Positions 11,941 to 22,466 of a stretch of 64,000 nt of DNA are shown one piece after another. The notes beneath the pieces were generated by a model. That model worked only from the letters and a program-made list of their open reading frames with translations, had not been told where the DNA came from and did no database searches. The first letter of the stretch is position 1. Every line of letters starts with the position of its first letter. The DNA is from Manihot esculenta (lineage: Eukaryota; Streptophyta; Magnoliopsida; Malpighiales; Euphorbiaceae): NCBI RefSeq assembly GCF_001659605.2, contig NC_035168.2, positions 5,388,058-5,452,057 on the forward strand. The letters run 5' to 3'. The position numbers were made by a program, and so were the translations under genes.

Positions 11941-12455
11941 GGCCAAGGGTCGGTGGAAGGAGGTTATTTCTCCTCCACTTGCAGCCAGAGGTGAGTTTCA
12001 GCCTCTCCTACGTTGACTTTCATGTTTTCCATGATTTTCATCAAATCTTTCAAGAGTTTTAAGAGTTTTGGTGATTTGTGAAGGTTTTGAGCAAAAGAAC
12101 CAAGTTTTGAAGCTTGGAACTTTGGAAGAGCTTTTCTTCATATCTCCACGTTGGGATCCTTCATCCTCAAGTTTTTTAAGAGGTAAGTGAAGATCCTGAG
12201 CTTCTTTGATGATTTTGAAAGGTTTTATGAAGTTTGTATGGGTAGTATGCATGTTTAGGTTTAGGTGAGGTTTTTGGTGAATTGTGGTGTTCCAGCATGA
12301 TTAAGTGTTGTGTGTTATGTTTGTTTGGGGTTTTAGACCCCTTTGTGCATATATATGTGTATATGCTAGTTGGGAGTAGTTGATGTGCATGTTTGTAGGT
12401 TTTTGGGCAAAGTTTGCATGAAACAGAGCAGGGTTCTGTCCTTCGGGCAAAACCA

Positions 12456-12700
12456 GGTTCGGCCGCCGAAGGAAGGTTCGGCCGCCGAACCCTTTGTGGA
12501 GGCAGTTCGGCTGCCAAAGGTTGCCCCCGAAAGCTAGGCTTTCGGTTTAGAAAGGGACTTTCGGCCGCCGAAAGAGGGCGTTCGGCCGCCGAAAGTGTGT
12601 GAGTTTCGTCTCTGGACGAGACCTTCGGCCGCCGAAGGTGCCGCCGAACATGCATGAGTTTCGTCTCTGGAGTGGGGTTTCGGCCGCCGAACCTGCCGCC
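12456..12700 (+). repeat. Downstream cluster of TTCGG-N3-CCGAA dyads (element C)
   Basis: Seven dyads (one with a decayed right half) plus several CCGAA half sites are packed in about 245 bp inside predicted leader intron 1. Neighbouring sequence (TGAGTTTCGTCTCTGGA) is itself repeated, so part of the cluster grew by tandem duplication. The 3' LTR carries the same cluster at 19831-20075. Confidence 0.8.
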
Positions 12701-13118
12701 GAAAGTGCCCTGTCCAGCTTCCTTTTTCATGTTTTATGTGATGGTTTGAGGATTGTTTAGAGGGGTTTTGGGGAGTTTCTTAGAGATGTTCTTGAGTGAG
12801 TTTAGTCCCTCATTTGAGTCCACCTGTGTAGGTACGGACCAGAGGAATCAGGGACATCAGCAGTGAGTCCAGAGTCAGAACCTGCAGAGTCAGTTCAGAG
12901 AGAACTACAGGTGAGTGGAATTTAACTTAATGTTTTAATATGAGAACTGAATATTTTATCATGCTTCATGCATCATGAATATGCTCTAGGGTGAGTGCAT
13001 TAGTGTACACGAAGATGATGCATTGCATTTTATCCTTGTACTTGGCATTGCTCCTTGTACATTGCTTATGTGAGACGGCACGGACTTCGTGAGGATTCAT
13101 TAGCCCTCAGAGGAAAGA

Positions 13119-13178
13119 CCTGGAACAGCCTTACGAGGACCAGGCATAAAGACCTGGAACAGCCCTACGGGGACCAGG
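13119..13178 (+). repeat. Two tandem hairpin units in the LTR (element C)
   Basis: Units at 13119-13144 and 13153-13178 have outer arms CCTGG/CCAGG. Their inner stem-loops are CCT-TACG-AGG in copy 1 and CCC-TACG-GGG in copy 2, so one base pair has changed from T-A to C-G on both sides. In RNA, copy 2 has a C(UACG)G tetraloop. The 3' LTR has the same units at 20494-20519 and 20528-20553. Confidence 0.8.
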
Positions 13179-13798
13179 CACATGGTACTTAGGTACCCCA
13201 GATGAGATAGAGGGAGTTTTGATCCGTCCGGCCGAGGTTATGTGATTATGTGTTGCATTCCATGAGAGCATGTTTTATCACCTGTATTTGCCTATTCTAC
13301 TCACTGGGCTATCGTAGCTCATCCCTCTCCCCTAACTTCAGTTGTGCAGGTTCAGAGGTCAGAGAGAATTCAGCAGGGTACAGGAAGAGGTCAGAGTCTT
13401 GTAATAGCTAGTATGGACATGTATATGGATAGAGATAATGTATATGTATAGTGTATAGAATGGTGCTTGATTTATAAGACTTGTAATCCCTTGGAGTCAC
13501 ATGATCAGTTTATGTATGTTTCTTTGTTGTTGTATGTTTATGAGCAAAACCAGGCTTAACATTATGAGTTTGATCCGCCTAGAGCCATGAGGAGCTCTAG
13601 TAGGGATTAGGAGAGCACAGAGAGAGTGCATGCACAGATTAAGCCTTGGAATGAAGAAAAGTTTTATGTAATGTATGATCATGTATGGGATTGTACAGGT
13701 ATACAGACAGGATAGCAGGCTTACTACGGGTCCCGGCGACCTTAAGTCGATCTGGATCCTAGTGCCGGTGGCAGTTCGGTTTCCGGGCTGTTACAGAT

Positions 13799-13811
13799 TG
13801 GTATCAGAGCC
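13799..13811 (+). other. Primer binding site of element C (initiator tRNA-Met type)
   Basis: TGGTATCAGAGCC lies three nt after the 5' LTR end. This matches the PBS complementary to the 3' end of plant initiator methionyl tRNA, used to prime minus-strand cDNA. Confidence 0.92.
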
Positions 13812-14015
13812 CTAGGTTCATATGGTCGGACCTATAGAGAGAGAGTTGGGCTCATAGAGAGGTTTAGCAGGTCAAGCACCATAGGAAAACATGTCCACTA
13901 GGATAGGATGTCAGTCCTGTCTATATGCTGATGTGCTATGCCCTGAGTTATGCATGTGCATGTTTTTGATGTGTTGCTTATGTTTTATGTGTTTGTTGTT
14001 TTCCAGAGAGTGAAG

Positions 14016-17000
14016 ATGCGAGGAACTCGTCGATCCGCGAGATTGACTGGAGTCCCACCCGTAAGTGAGGGTACAGCTGCTCGTCCACCTGCCTTGCCAA
14101 GGGCAAGATCTCACAGGTCAAGCAGGGAAGGAACGTCACGAGACCCTAGAAGGTCTTCTGACGAGAGCAGGAGAGGAGTAAGCAGAGGGGGAAGGTCAGT
14201 AGAAGAAAGAGGTGTGCTGGAAGAGGATCAGAGTAGAGATGCAAGCATGGGTGTAGGAAGGTCAGAAGAAGGTATGGGGGAGTCCCAGGGAGGCGTTCAG
14301 GCCTCGGGGTTTGGCTATTCACCCTTTCCACAGGGCCCAGAGTATCCGATGGGAGGCATGTCGGATTACTCCAGTTTTGCCCCATATCCACCCTACATGC
14401 CATATATGCCCTATCCTGCTTTTTATCCACCATATCACATGTATCCACCCCCACCTGTTCATCCAAGTCCAGTACAGCCTGAAGTGAGGGAACCAGTTCC
14501 TCCACCACCACCTCCTGAACCAGTAGCCCCTGTTGTGGAAGCACAGCAACCCAGTTCTTCAGGGGGAAATAAGGTGAAGATGACCGAGTACTTAAAGTTG
14601 GATGCTCCGAAATTCAATACAGGAGATGATCCCTTTGAGTATCTCAGTGCAGTCAGAATGATAACAAGTGAGTTGGGAGCAGATGATGGTAGAGCCATTG
14701 AGATGGCAGGGTTCACGTTAAAGTGCAAGAAAGCTAGAGAATGGTTCAAGAACTATGTGGACCCGAGACTTGAGAGTATGACATGGGAAGAGTTCGCCAA
14801 CGAATTTGCTGGATGGGCTTTTCCTGACAGTTCCAGGGAACTAAAGGTTGTGGAGTTTGAGCAGTTGCGACAGACGGAGGAGATGAGTGTTGATGCGTAT
14901 ACAGATAAGTTCCTGGAATTGTTGCCATATGTCGGTCAAGCATATGATACAGATCAGAAGAAGGCAAAGAGATATGCCACAAGGCTTCATCCTAGGTATT
15001 TCTCTTTGATTCTTCATGCGGAGAAGGAAAGTTTCCACTCTATTGTGGATGCTGCTAGAAAGATGGAGGCCAGTGCCATCAGTCAAGGTGTAGTCAAAGC
15101 ACAATCTTCTGGTGTTAAACCAGGTTCCTCCTCACAGGGTACAACAAGTGCAAGTAAGCGGAGATGGGAGAAATTTAGAGGAAAGAGAGGCAAGTTCTGG
15201 AACAGGCTTAAGTCAGGTCTAGGACTGAGTAGTGGCTCCAGTTCTGGCACAGATTTTCCAGTGTGCAAGAGGTGTGGCAAACAGCATAGAGGAGCTTGTC
15301 AGTTGGGATCCACAGCCTGCTATAGGTGTGGGCAGGAGGGACATTATGCACGAGAATGTCCTCAGGCGACTTTAGTTGTACCATCCCAGCAGATGAGTTC
15401 GGGCAGTGTAGTACAGCCAGTAGCTTCAGCCATACCACCAAGCAGTGGCAGAGGAAGAGGAAGAGGGGCAACCTCTTCATCAGGGATGGGTTCCCGAGGT
15501 GCAGGTCCGTCAGCCCCAGCACGGATTTTCACCCTGACTCAGCAGGAGGCAGACACGTCGAACACGGTGGTGTCAGGTAATCTCATCATTGGGTGTTCAG
15601 AGGTGTATGCTTTAATGGACCCCGGTGCTTCTCACTCTTTCATTTCTTCTAGAGCTGCAGAGAGGTTGGGTCTGATGGTGTCTGAGTTAGAGTGTCCTCT
15701 ATGGGTCAGTGGACCCAAATGTGATCCATCTTTGGCAGAGTCAGTCTGTCGGTTCAGTCCAGTGTGCATAGAGAGTAGATACCTTCCAGCTGACCTGGTG
15801 GTTCTAGAGTTGACAGATTTTGATGTCATTCTAGGGATGGACTGGTTATCTACGTATGATGCTACCCTGAACTGTAGAGACAAGGTAGTCAGTGTCAGAG
15901 ACCAGGATGGGTCAGAGTGTGTCTTCAGAGGAGACAGGAGAGGGACACCTAGGGGTTTGATATCAGCCCTCCAGGCTCGTAGAATGTTAAGGAAGGGGTG
16001 TCAGGGGTTCCTAGCTTATGTGAGAAAGCTAGACAGTCAGGTTAGGGAACCAGCCTCAGTACCAGTTGTCAGAGACTTCCTAGATTTGTTTCCTGAAGAG
16101 CTTCCAGGACTACCACCGGATAGGGAAATAGAGTTCGAGATTGAGTTGATGCCCAATGCCAGACCGATCTCTATTCCTCCCTATAGGATGGCACCAGCAG
16201 AGTTGCGAGAGTTGAAAGAGCAGTTACAGGATTTGGTAGCTAAGGGTTTCATCCGCCCGAGTACCTCACCCTGGGGTGCTCCAGTATTGTTTGTCAGAAA
16301 GAAGGATGGACCTCTTAGACTTTGTGTCGACTATAGACAGTTGAACAAAGTCACTATCAAAAACAAGTATCCTTTACCCAGGATCGATGATCTATTCGAC
16401 CAGCTGGCAGGAGCAGGTTGTTTTTCTAAAATAGATCTGAGATCCGGATACCACCAGTTGAAGATCAGGGAAGGAGATGTATCCAAGACTGCTTTCCGAA
16501 CCAGATATGGGCATTATGAGTTCCTTGTGATGCCGTTCGGGTTGACTAACGCCCCTGCAGCATTCATGGATCTCATGAACAGGGTTTTCAGGGAGTACTT
16601 AGATCGTTTTGTGATCGTCTTTATTGATGATATCTTGGTGTACTCCAGGAATGCAGAGGACCATGCCCAGCATCTGCGGATAGTGCTGCAAACCTTGAGA
16701 GAGCATGGCTTGTATGCCAAGTTCTCCAAGTGTGAGTTCTGGCTAAGGAGCATTTCCTTTTTGGGACATGTTGTATCAGAGGAAGGTATAGCAGTAGATC
16801 CCAAAAAGGTAGAGGCAGTAGCCAACTGGCCTACACCCACTACGGTGACAGAGATCAAGAGTTTTCTGGGTTTGGCAGGCTACTATCGGAGGTTTGTTCA
16901 GGACTTCTCGAAGATAGCTGCTCCTATGACCAGACTGACCAAAAAGACTCAGAAATTTGTGTGGTCAGAAGAATGTGAGGAGAGTTTTGCAGAGTTGAAG

Positions 17001-18962
17001 AGACGATTAACTTCAGCGCCGGTGTTAGCGCTGCCGATCAGTGATGAAGATTTCACAGTGTTCTGTGATGCATCCCGAGTGGGATTAGGTTGTGTGTTGA
17101 TGCAGAATGACAAAGTGATAGCTTATGCTTCTAGACAGCTGAAGAAGCACGAGCTAAATTACCCGACACACGATCTGGAGATGGCAGCTGTTATCTTTGC
17201 ACTTAAGATGTGGAGGCATTACCTCTATGGGGTAAAATGTGAGATCTATACGGATCATAAGAGCCTGCAGCACATCTTAAGTCAGAGAGAGTTAAACTTG
17301 AGGCAGAGACGGTGGGTAGAATTGCTCAGTGATTACGATTGCAAGATCCAATATCATCCGGGCAAGGCTAATGTTGTAGCTGATGCCTTAAGCCGAAAGT
17401 CACTTGGCAGTTTATCCCACATAGCAGTAGAGAGAAGACCGGTGGTGAAGGATTTCTATAAGCTCGTGGAAGAAGGGTTACAGTTGCAGTTATCTGGTAC
17501 AGGTGCTTTGATTGCACAGATGAGAGTGACACCAGTGTTTCTAGAGCAAGTGGCTCTGAAACAGCACGAAGACCCCGAGTTAGTGAAGATTGCCAGGACT
17601 GTTCAGTCGGGCACCAGTGCAGAGTTCAGATTTGACGATGCGGGGATTCTTCGGCACGGTAAGAGGTTATGTGTACCAGATGATAGCAGGTTAAAGGAAG
17701 ACATTATGAGGGAAGCTCATAATGCGAGGTATAGCATTCACCCGGGAGCCACCAAGATGTATCAAGATCTGAGAAGGGTGTATTGGTGGCCAGCAATGAA
17801 GAGAGAAGTGGCACAGTTCGTGTCAGCCTGCGAGACATGTCAAAGGGTGAAGCTAGAGCACCAGAAGCCGGCTGGAATGCTTAACCCACTGCCGATTCCA
17901 GAATGGAAATGGGAAAACATAGCTATGGATTTTGTAGTGGGCTTACCGGCGACGTCTAACAGACTAGACTCCATCTGGGTGATTGTGGATAGACTCACTA
18001 AATCTGCTCACTTCATTCCAGTCAGGAGTAACTACTCTGTGGACAAGTTGGCGCAGGTGTATGTAGACGAGATAGTAAGGTTGCATGGAGTTCCAGTGTC
18101 GATAGTATCAGATCGAGGACCTCAGTTCACCTCCAGGTTTTGGCGGAGTCTGCAAAATGAAATGGGCACAAGGTTGGATTTCAGCACTGCTTTCCATCCA
18201 CAGACAGACGGTCAGTCTGAGAGAACCATCCAGACCATTGAAGATATGTTGAGAATGTGTGTGTTAGACTTTGGCGGTTCTTGGAGGCAGCATCTACCTC
18301 TGGTGGAGTTTGCCTACAATAACAGCCATCATGCTAGCATAGGGATGGCTCCTTATGAAGCTTTGTATGGGAGGGAGTGCCGAACACCTGTTTGCTGGGA
18401 AGAGGTAGGAGAGAAAACTCTTGCAGGGCCAGAGTTAGTTGAGATAACCAGCAAGTTAGTGCCTATCATCAGAGAGAGGATCAGAACAGCTGTAAGCAGA
18501 CAGAAAAGTTATGCAGACATCCGTAGGAAGCAGATAGAGTTCCAGGAGGGGGATATGGTATTGCTTAAGGTGTCTCCGATGAAGGGAGTGGTTCGGTTTG
18601 GAAAGAAGGGTAAATTGGCCCCACGGTACATTGGTCCCTTTGAGATCTTGCAGAAGATCGGGCCTGTATCGTATAAGCTAGATTTACCGGCTTCTATGGA
18701 ACGAATTCACCCGGTATTCCATGTTTCTATGTTGAGAAAATTTGTGTCAGATCCAGAGAAGGTTCTTAGTGAACCTGAGGTGGAAATCTTCAGTGATCTC
18801 ACCTATGTAGAGCAGCCAGTGCGGATCCTTGACACCCAGATCAGAAAGTTGAGAAACAAGGAGATACCAATGGTGAAAGTTTTGTGGAACCACCACAACC
18901 TAGAAGAGTGCACGTGGGAGACTCGGGAGTCCATGCTCCAGCAATACCCATATCTGTTTTAA
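14016..18962 (+). CDS. Element C gag-pol polyprotein with C-terminal chromodomain
   Basis: A single 1,648-aa frame from ATG 14016 ([12 protein letters not shown], the start shared by A and B); an upstream in-frame ATG at 13950 would add 22 residues. Using numbering from 13950: a Pro/Tyr-rich N-terminal region (about 120-200), a retrotransposon gag domain (about 225-360), an unusual [12 protein letters not shown] motif and a CCHC zinc knuckle ([14 protein letters not shown], from C457), an aspartic protease (DPGASHSF, D557), reverse transcriptase (IDDILVYS, D893/D894), RNase H ([10 protein letters not shown]1040), and integrase with an HHCC zinc region and DD35E triad (D1327, D1388, E1424). 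The end is a chromodomain (about 1605-1670, [14 protein letters not shown]). The protein makes virus-like particles, copies the RNA and integrates the cDNA. Domain order and chromodomain place it among chromoviruses (Tekay/Del-like). It has no internal stop or frameshift. Confidence 0.96.
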   Translation: MRGTRRSARLTGVPPVSEGTAARPPALPRARSHRSSREGTSRDPRRSSDESRRGVSRGGRSVEERGVLEEDQSRDASMGVGRSEEGMGESQGGVQASGFGYSPFPQGPEYPMGGMSDYSSFAPYPPYMPYMPYPAFYPPYHMYPPPPVHPSPVQPEVREPVPPPPPPEPVAPVVEAQQPSSSGGNKVKMTEYLKLDAPKFNTGDDPFEYLSAVRMITSELGADDGRAIEMAGFTLKCKKAREWFKNYVDPRLESMTWEEFANEFAGWAFPDSSRELKVVEFEQLRQTEEMSVDAYTDKFLELLPYVGQAYDTDQKKAKRYATRLHPRYFSLILHAEKESFHSIVDAARKMEASAISQGVVKAQSSGVKPGSSSQGTTSASKRRWEKFRGKRGKFWNRLKSGLGLSSGSSSGTDFPVCKRCGKQHRGACQLGSTACYRCGQEGHYARECPQATLVVPSQQMSSGSVVQPVASAIPPSSGRGRGRGATSSSGMGSRGAGPSAPARIFTLTQQEADTSNTVVSGNLIIGCSEVYALMDPGASHSFISSRAAERLGLMVSELECPLWVSGPKCDPSLAESVCRFSPVCIESRYLPADLVVLELTDFDVILGMDWLSTYDATLNCRDKVVSVRDQDGSECVFRGDRRGTPRGLISALQARRMLRKGCQGFLAYVRKLDSQVREPASVPVVRDFLDLFPEELPGLPPDREIEFEIELMPNARPISIPPYRMAPAELRELKEQLQDLVAKGFIRPSTSPWGAPVLFVRKKDGPLRLCVDYRQLNKVTIKNKYPLPRIDDLFDQLAGAGCFSKIDLRSGYHQLKIREGDVSKTAFRTRYGHYEFLVMPFGLTNAPAAFMDLMNRVFREYLDRFVIVFIDDILVYSRNAEDHAQHLRIVLQTLREHGLYAKFSKCEFWLRSISFLGHVVSEEGIAVDPKKVEAVANWPTPTTVTEIKSFLGLAGYYRRFVQDFSKIAAPMTRLTKKTQKFVWSEECEESFAELKRRLTSAPVLALPISDEDFTVFCDASRVGLGCVLMQNDKVIAYASRQLKKHELNYPTHDLEMAAVIFALKMWRHYLYGVKCEIYTDHKSLQHILSQRELNLRQRRWVELLSDYDCKIQYHPGKANVVADALSRKSLGSLSHIAVERRPVVKDFYKLVEEGLQLQLSGTGALIAQMRVTPVFLEQVALKQHEDPELVKIARTVQSGTSAEFRFDDAGILRHGKRLCVPDDSRLKEDIMREAHNARYSIHPGATKMYQDLRRVYWWPAMKREVAQFVSACETCQRVKLEHQKPAGMLNPLPIPEWKWENIAMDFVVGLPATSNRLDSIWVIVDRLTKSAHFIPVRSNYSVDKLAQVYVDEIVRLHGVPVSIVSDRGPQFTSRFWRSLQNEMGTRLDFSTAFHPQTDGQSERTIQTIEDMLRMCVLDFGGSWRQHLPLVEFAYNNSHHASIGMAPYEALYGRECRTPVCWEEVGEKTLAGPELVEITSKLVPIIRERIRTAVSRQKSYADIRRKQIEFQEGDMVLLKVSPMKGVVRFGKKGKLAPRYIGPFEILQKIGPVSYKLDLPASMERIHPVFHVSMLRKFVSDPEKVLSEPEVEIFSDLTYVEQPVRILDTQIRKLRNKEIPMVKVLWNHHNLEECTWETRESMLQQYPYLF

Positions 18963-19027
18963 GGTTAGTTTTTCCCCTTTTCTATGTGTTTCTGTTGTGT
19001 TAGGGACATTCGGGGACGAATGTTCTT

Positions 19028-19040
19028 AAGGGGGGGAGAA
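19028..19040 (+). other. Polypurine tract of element C
   Basis: AAGGGGGGGAGAA abuts the 3' LTR. It is the RNase H-resistant primer for plus-strand cDNA. The preceding CGGGGACGAATGTTC is conserved in A and B. Confidence 0.92.
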
Positions 19041-21170
19041 TGTAATACCCGGCTCGAGTCCGGCATCGGAATTCCTGTAGTCCGGTGGAATCTCGGGTGT
19101 CGGAACTCTCGAGAAGGGTAATACATATGTTTTTTAAGGTATTTTCACTGGTTTTCATGTTTTGAAGGGTTAAAAGACTTGAATTTTGACAGAAAAGCAA
19201 CAACGGAGAAATGCAAAGGTTCGGCCGCCGAAGGGCACTTTCGGCCGCCGAACATTGCATGGTTGCGGCTTCACGTTCGGCTGCCGAAGGTGGTCTGGCC
19301 AGCCACCTATAAAAGGGCCAAGGGTCGGTGGAAGGAGGTTATTTCTCCTCCACTTGCAGCCAGAGGTGAGTTTCAGCCTCTCCTACGTTGACTTTCATGT
19401 TTTCCATGATTTTCATCAAATCTTTCAAGAGTTTTAAGAGTTTTGGTGATTTGTGAAGGTTTTGAGCAAAAGAACCAAGTTTTGAAGCTTGGAACTTTGG
19501 AAGAGCTTTTCTTCATATCTCCACGTTGGGATCCTTCATCCTCAAGTTTTTTAAGAGGTAAGTGAAGATCCTGAGCTTCTTTGATGATTTTGAAAGGTTT
19601 TATGAAGTTTGTATGGGTAGTATGCATGTTTAGGTTTAGGTGAGGTTTTTGGTGAATTGTGGTGTTCCAGCATGATTAAGTGTTGTGTGTTATGTTTGTT
19701 TGGGGTTTTAGACCCCTTTGTGCATATATATGTGTATATGCTAGTTGGGAGTAGTTGATGTGCATGTTTGTAGGTTTTTGGGCAAAGTTTGCATGAAACA
19801 GAGCAGGGTTCTGTCCTTCGGGCAAAACCAGGTTCGGCCGCCGAAGGAAGGTTCGGCCGCCGAACCCTTTGTGGAGGCAGTTCGGCTGCCAAAGGTTGCC
19901 CCCGAAAGCTAGGCTTTCGGTTTAGAAAGGGACTTTCGGCCGCCGAAAGAGGGCGTTCGGCCGCCGAAAGTGTGTGAGTTTCGTCTCTGGACGAGACCTT
20001 CGGCCGCCGAAGGTGCCGCCGAACATGCATGAGTTTCGTCTCTGGAGTGGGGTTTCGGCCGCCGAACCTGCCGCCGAAAGTGCCCTGTCCAGCTTCCTTT
20101 TTCATGTTTTATGTGATGGTTTGAGGATTGTTTAGAGGGGTTTTGGGGAGTTTCTTAGAGATGTTCTTGAGTGAGTTTAGTCCCTCATTTGAGTCCACCT
20201 GTGTAGGTACGGACCAGAGGAATCAGGGACATCAGCAGTGAGTCCAGAGTCAGAACCTGCAGAGTCAGTTCAGAGAGAACTACAGGTGAGTGGAATTTAA
20301 CTTAATGTTTTAATATGAGAACTGAATATTTTATCATGCTTCATGCATCATGAATATGCTCTAGGGTGAGTGCATTAGTGTACACGAAGATGATGCATTG
20401 CATTTTATCCTTGTACTTGGCATTGCTCCTTGTACATTGCTTATGTGAGACGGCACGGACTTCGTGAGGATTCATTAGCCCTCAGAGGAAAGACCTGGAA
20501 CAGCCTTACGAGGACCAGGCATAAAGACCTGGAACAGCCCTACGGGGACCAGGCACATGGTACTTAGGTACCCCAGATGAGATAGAGGGAGTTTTGATCC
20601 GTCCGGCCGAGGTTATGTGATTATGTGTTGCATTCCATGAGAGCATGTTTTATCACCTGTATTTGCCTATTCTACTCACTGGGCTATCGTAGCTCATCCC
20701 TCTCCCCTAACTTCAGTTGTGCAGGTTCAGAGGTCAGAGAGAATTCAGCAGGGTACAGGAAGAGGTCAGAGTCTTGTAATAGCTAGTATGGACATGTATA
20801 TGGATAGAGATAATGTATATGTATAGTGTATAGAATGGTGCTTGATTTATAAGACTTGTAATCCCTTGGAGTCACATGATCAGTTTATGTATGTTTCTTT
20901 GTTGTTGTATGTTTATGAGCAAAACCAGGCTTAACATTATGAGTTTGATCCGCCTAGAGCCATGAGGAGCTCTAGTAGGGATTAGGAGAGCACAGAGAGA
21001 GTGCATGCACAGATTAAGCCTTGGAATGAAGAAAAGTTTTATGTAATGTATGATCATGTATGGGATTGTACAGGTATACAGACAGGATAGCAGGCTTACT
21101 ACGGGTCCCGGCGACCTTAAGTCGATCTGGATCCTAGTGCCGGTGGCAGTTCGGTTTCCGGGCTGTTACA
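19041..21170 (+). repeat. Element C 3' LTR
   Basis: 2,130 bp, the same length as the 5' LTR at an exact offset of 7,375 bp, and identical in every segment I compared. It ends GGGCTGTTACA, followed by the CCTAC duplication. Confidence 0.97.
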
Positions 21171-21175
21171 CCTAC

Positions 21176-22359
21176 ACAGGTGGACTCCAATGAGGGACCA
21201 ATCATACATAAACATAACTCTAATAAACTCCCCAAAAACCCCCTAAAACATCATGAAAACATCACATAGAAATATGCATGAAATGGCTGAACAGGGCACT
21301 TTCGGCGGCACCTTCGGCGGCCGAATGTCCTGGACAGATCCGAAAGTCGGGCACTTTCGGCGGCACCTTCGGCGGCCGAAAGTCCTAGACAGAGACGAAA
21401 GTCTCTTTTCGGGGGCAACTTCGGCAGCCGAATGCTGCCTCCACAAAGGGGGTTCGGCGGCCGAAAGTCACTTCGGCGGCCGAACCTGAGCTTCTCCCGA
21501 AGGGCAGAAACTCAGCTCCTCTATGCACATTTTGCCTCCCAAGCTCAAATCATGCAAAAGCTAGTTCTAAAACATGCATACACATCATACATCACACCTA
21601 GGGGTCTCAAACTAGCATATACCCCATCTACAACACTTCCAAGAACACATAAACTCAACATATACCCTAACATGCATTTCTACCCATAGATCTTGCATAA
21701 AACTTAGTTAAAACACATAAGGAGCTTAAGATCGGCTCTTACCTCTTGAAGATCGAGAGAGAGACGACCTAAACTTGGAGATCCAAGAAAATGAGCTCCT
21801 GAGTTCCCAAAGCTCCAAAACTTGGTTTGAATGCTCAAAACTTGCAATGTGAGTTTAAAACTCAAGAAATATGGAAGAGATTTGGAGGAAGAACACAAGA
21901 TTTGCAAAGGGAAGGTTGGAAGCTCACTGTGGCCGAAAATGGGAGAAAGCTCACCCATTTCGGCTAAGTGCCCCTTTTATAGGTGGCTGGCCAGGCCACG
22001 TTCGGGGGCCGAATGTGCCTCCGCATCCATGCAAATGTTCGGCGGCCGAACGTGAGTTTCGGCGACCGAACGTGAGTTTCGGCGGCCGAACCTGGACTTC
22101 CCCAACTCATGCTTTCGGGGGCCTAACGTGCCTCCAAAACGCATGCATGTTCGGCGGCCGAACTTGCCTTTCGGCGGCCGAACCTGGGTTTTCCTCCAAT
22201 GCTATTTTCATGTAAAAACTCATTTTCTTTCATACTTAAAACATTAAAATACATGAAAACATTTTATAAAACATGTTCTTACCCTTCTAGAGATTTTCGA
22301 CGTTCGAGATCCCACCGGACGGTAGGGATTCCGATACCGGAGTCTAGCCGGGTATTACA
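21176..22359 (-). repeat. Element A 3' LTR, inner segment
   Basis: It continues 10596-11665 after the C insertion. It holds the minus-strand TATA box (21974-21981) and the dyad clusters (about 21297-21490 and 22008-22185). It carries a 20-bp tandem duplication near 22050-22080 (one extra dyad, with the decayed centre GACCGAA) that is absent from A's other LTR. Confidence 0.93.
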
Positions 22360-22375
22360 TTCTCCCCCCCTTAAG
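22360..22375 (-). other. Polypurine tract of element A
   Basis: On the minus strand it reads CTTAAGGGGGGGAGAA, directly next to the 3' LTR. Confidence 0.9.
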
Positions 22376-22466
22376 AACATTCGTCCCCGAATGTTCCTCG
22401 ACTAGTACATGCATAGCATAAAACATAACATACATACATACATATAAAACACATAGGGACTAACCT

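Larger units (their letters stand above)
11666..13795 (+). repeat. Element C 5' LTR
   Basis: It starts TGTAATACCCGG and ends CGGGCTGTTACA. Order of features: three TTCGG-N3-CCGAA dyads (11849-11916), TATA box, a donor-like CAGAG/GTGAGT at 11991, a donor-like AAGAG/GTAAGT at 12183, a second dyad cluster (12456-12700), an acceptor-like GTGTAG at 12831, a donor-like CTACAG/GTGAGT at 12911, and two tandem hairpins (13119-13178). 2.1 kb is long for a chromovirus LTR. Confidence 0.97.
12183..14006 (+). other. Predicted two-intron leader of element C (introns 12183-12831 and 12911-14006)
   Basis: Donor AAGAG/GTAAGTG at 12183 pairs with acceptor CCTGTGTAG ending 12831. After a 79-nt exon (12832-12910), donor ACAG/GTGAGTGG at 12911 pairs with acceptor TTGTTTTCCAG ending 14006, nine nt before the gag ATG at 14016. 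Equivalent sites exist in A (donor 41563, acceptor 40993, donor 40920, acceptor 27474, minus strand) and B (40123, 39526, 39454, 38224). Splicing is predicted from conserved signals only. Confidence 0.5.
11666..21170 (+). mobile_element. Element C: complete, apparently intact Tekay/Del-like chromovirus, plus strand
   Basis: The element is 9,505 bp: 5' LTR 11666-13795, PBS, one gag-pol frame, polypurine tract, 3' LTR 19041-21170. The TSD is CCTAC (11661-11665 and 21171-21175); the empty site is preserved in A's other LTR near 40990. Both LTRs are exactly 2,130 bp, and I found no difference in any stretch I compared. The reading frame has no stop and every catalytic motif checked is present except that the protease triad reads DPG. 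These are the features expected of a very recent and possibly still mobile copy. Confidence 0.96.

Noticed and set aside
12176..12730. 184-codon minus-strand frame in the element C LTR (repeated at 19551-20105)
   Set aside because: It is antisense to the LTR, is present only because the CCGAA dyads are GC-rich, and ends at unrelated positions in other copies.
13119..13178. CRISPR-like array (short repeats with spacers)
   Set aside because: There are only two or three units, the genome is a plant's, the units lie in an LTR and no cas genes are present. They are hairpin repeats.
13799..13811. tRNA gene fragment
   Set aside because: The match is only the 13-nt complement of the tRNA 3' end at the expected retrotransposon position, so it is a primer binding site.
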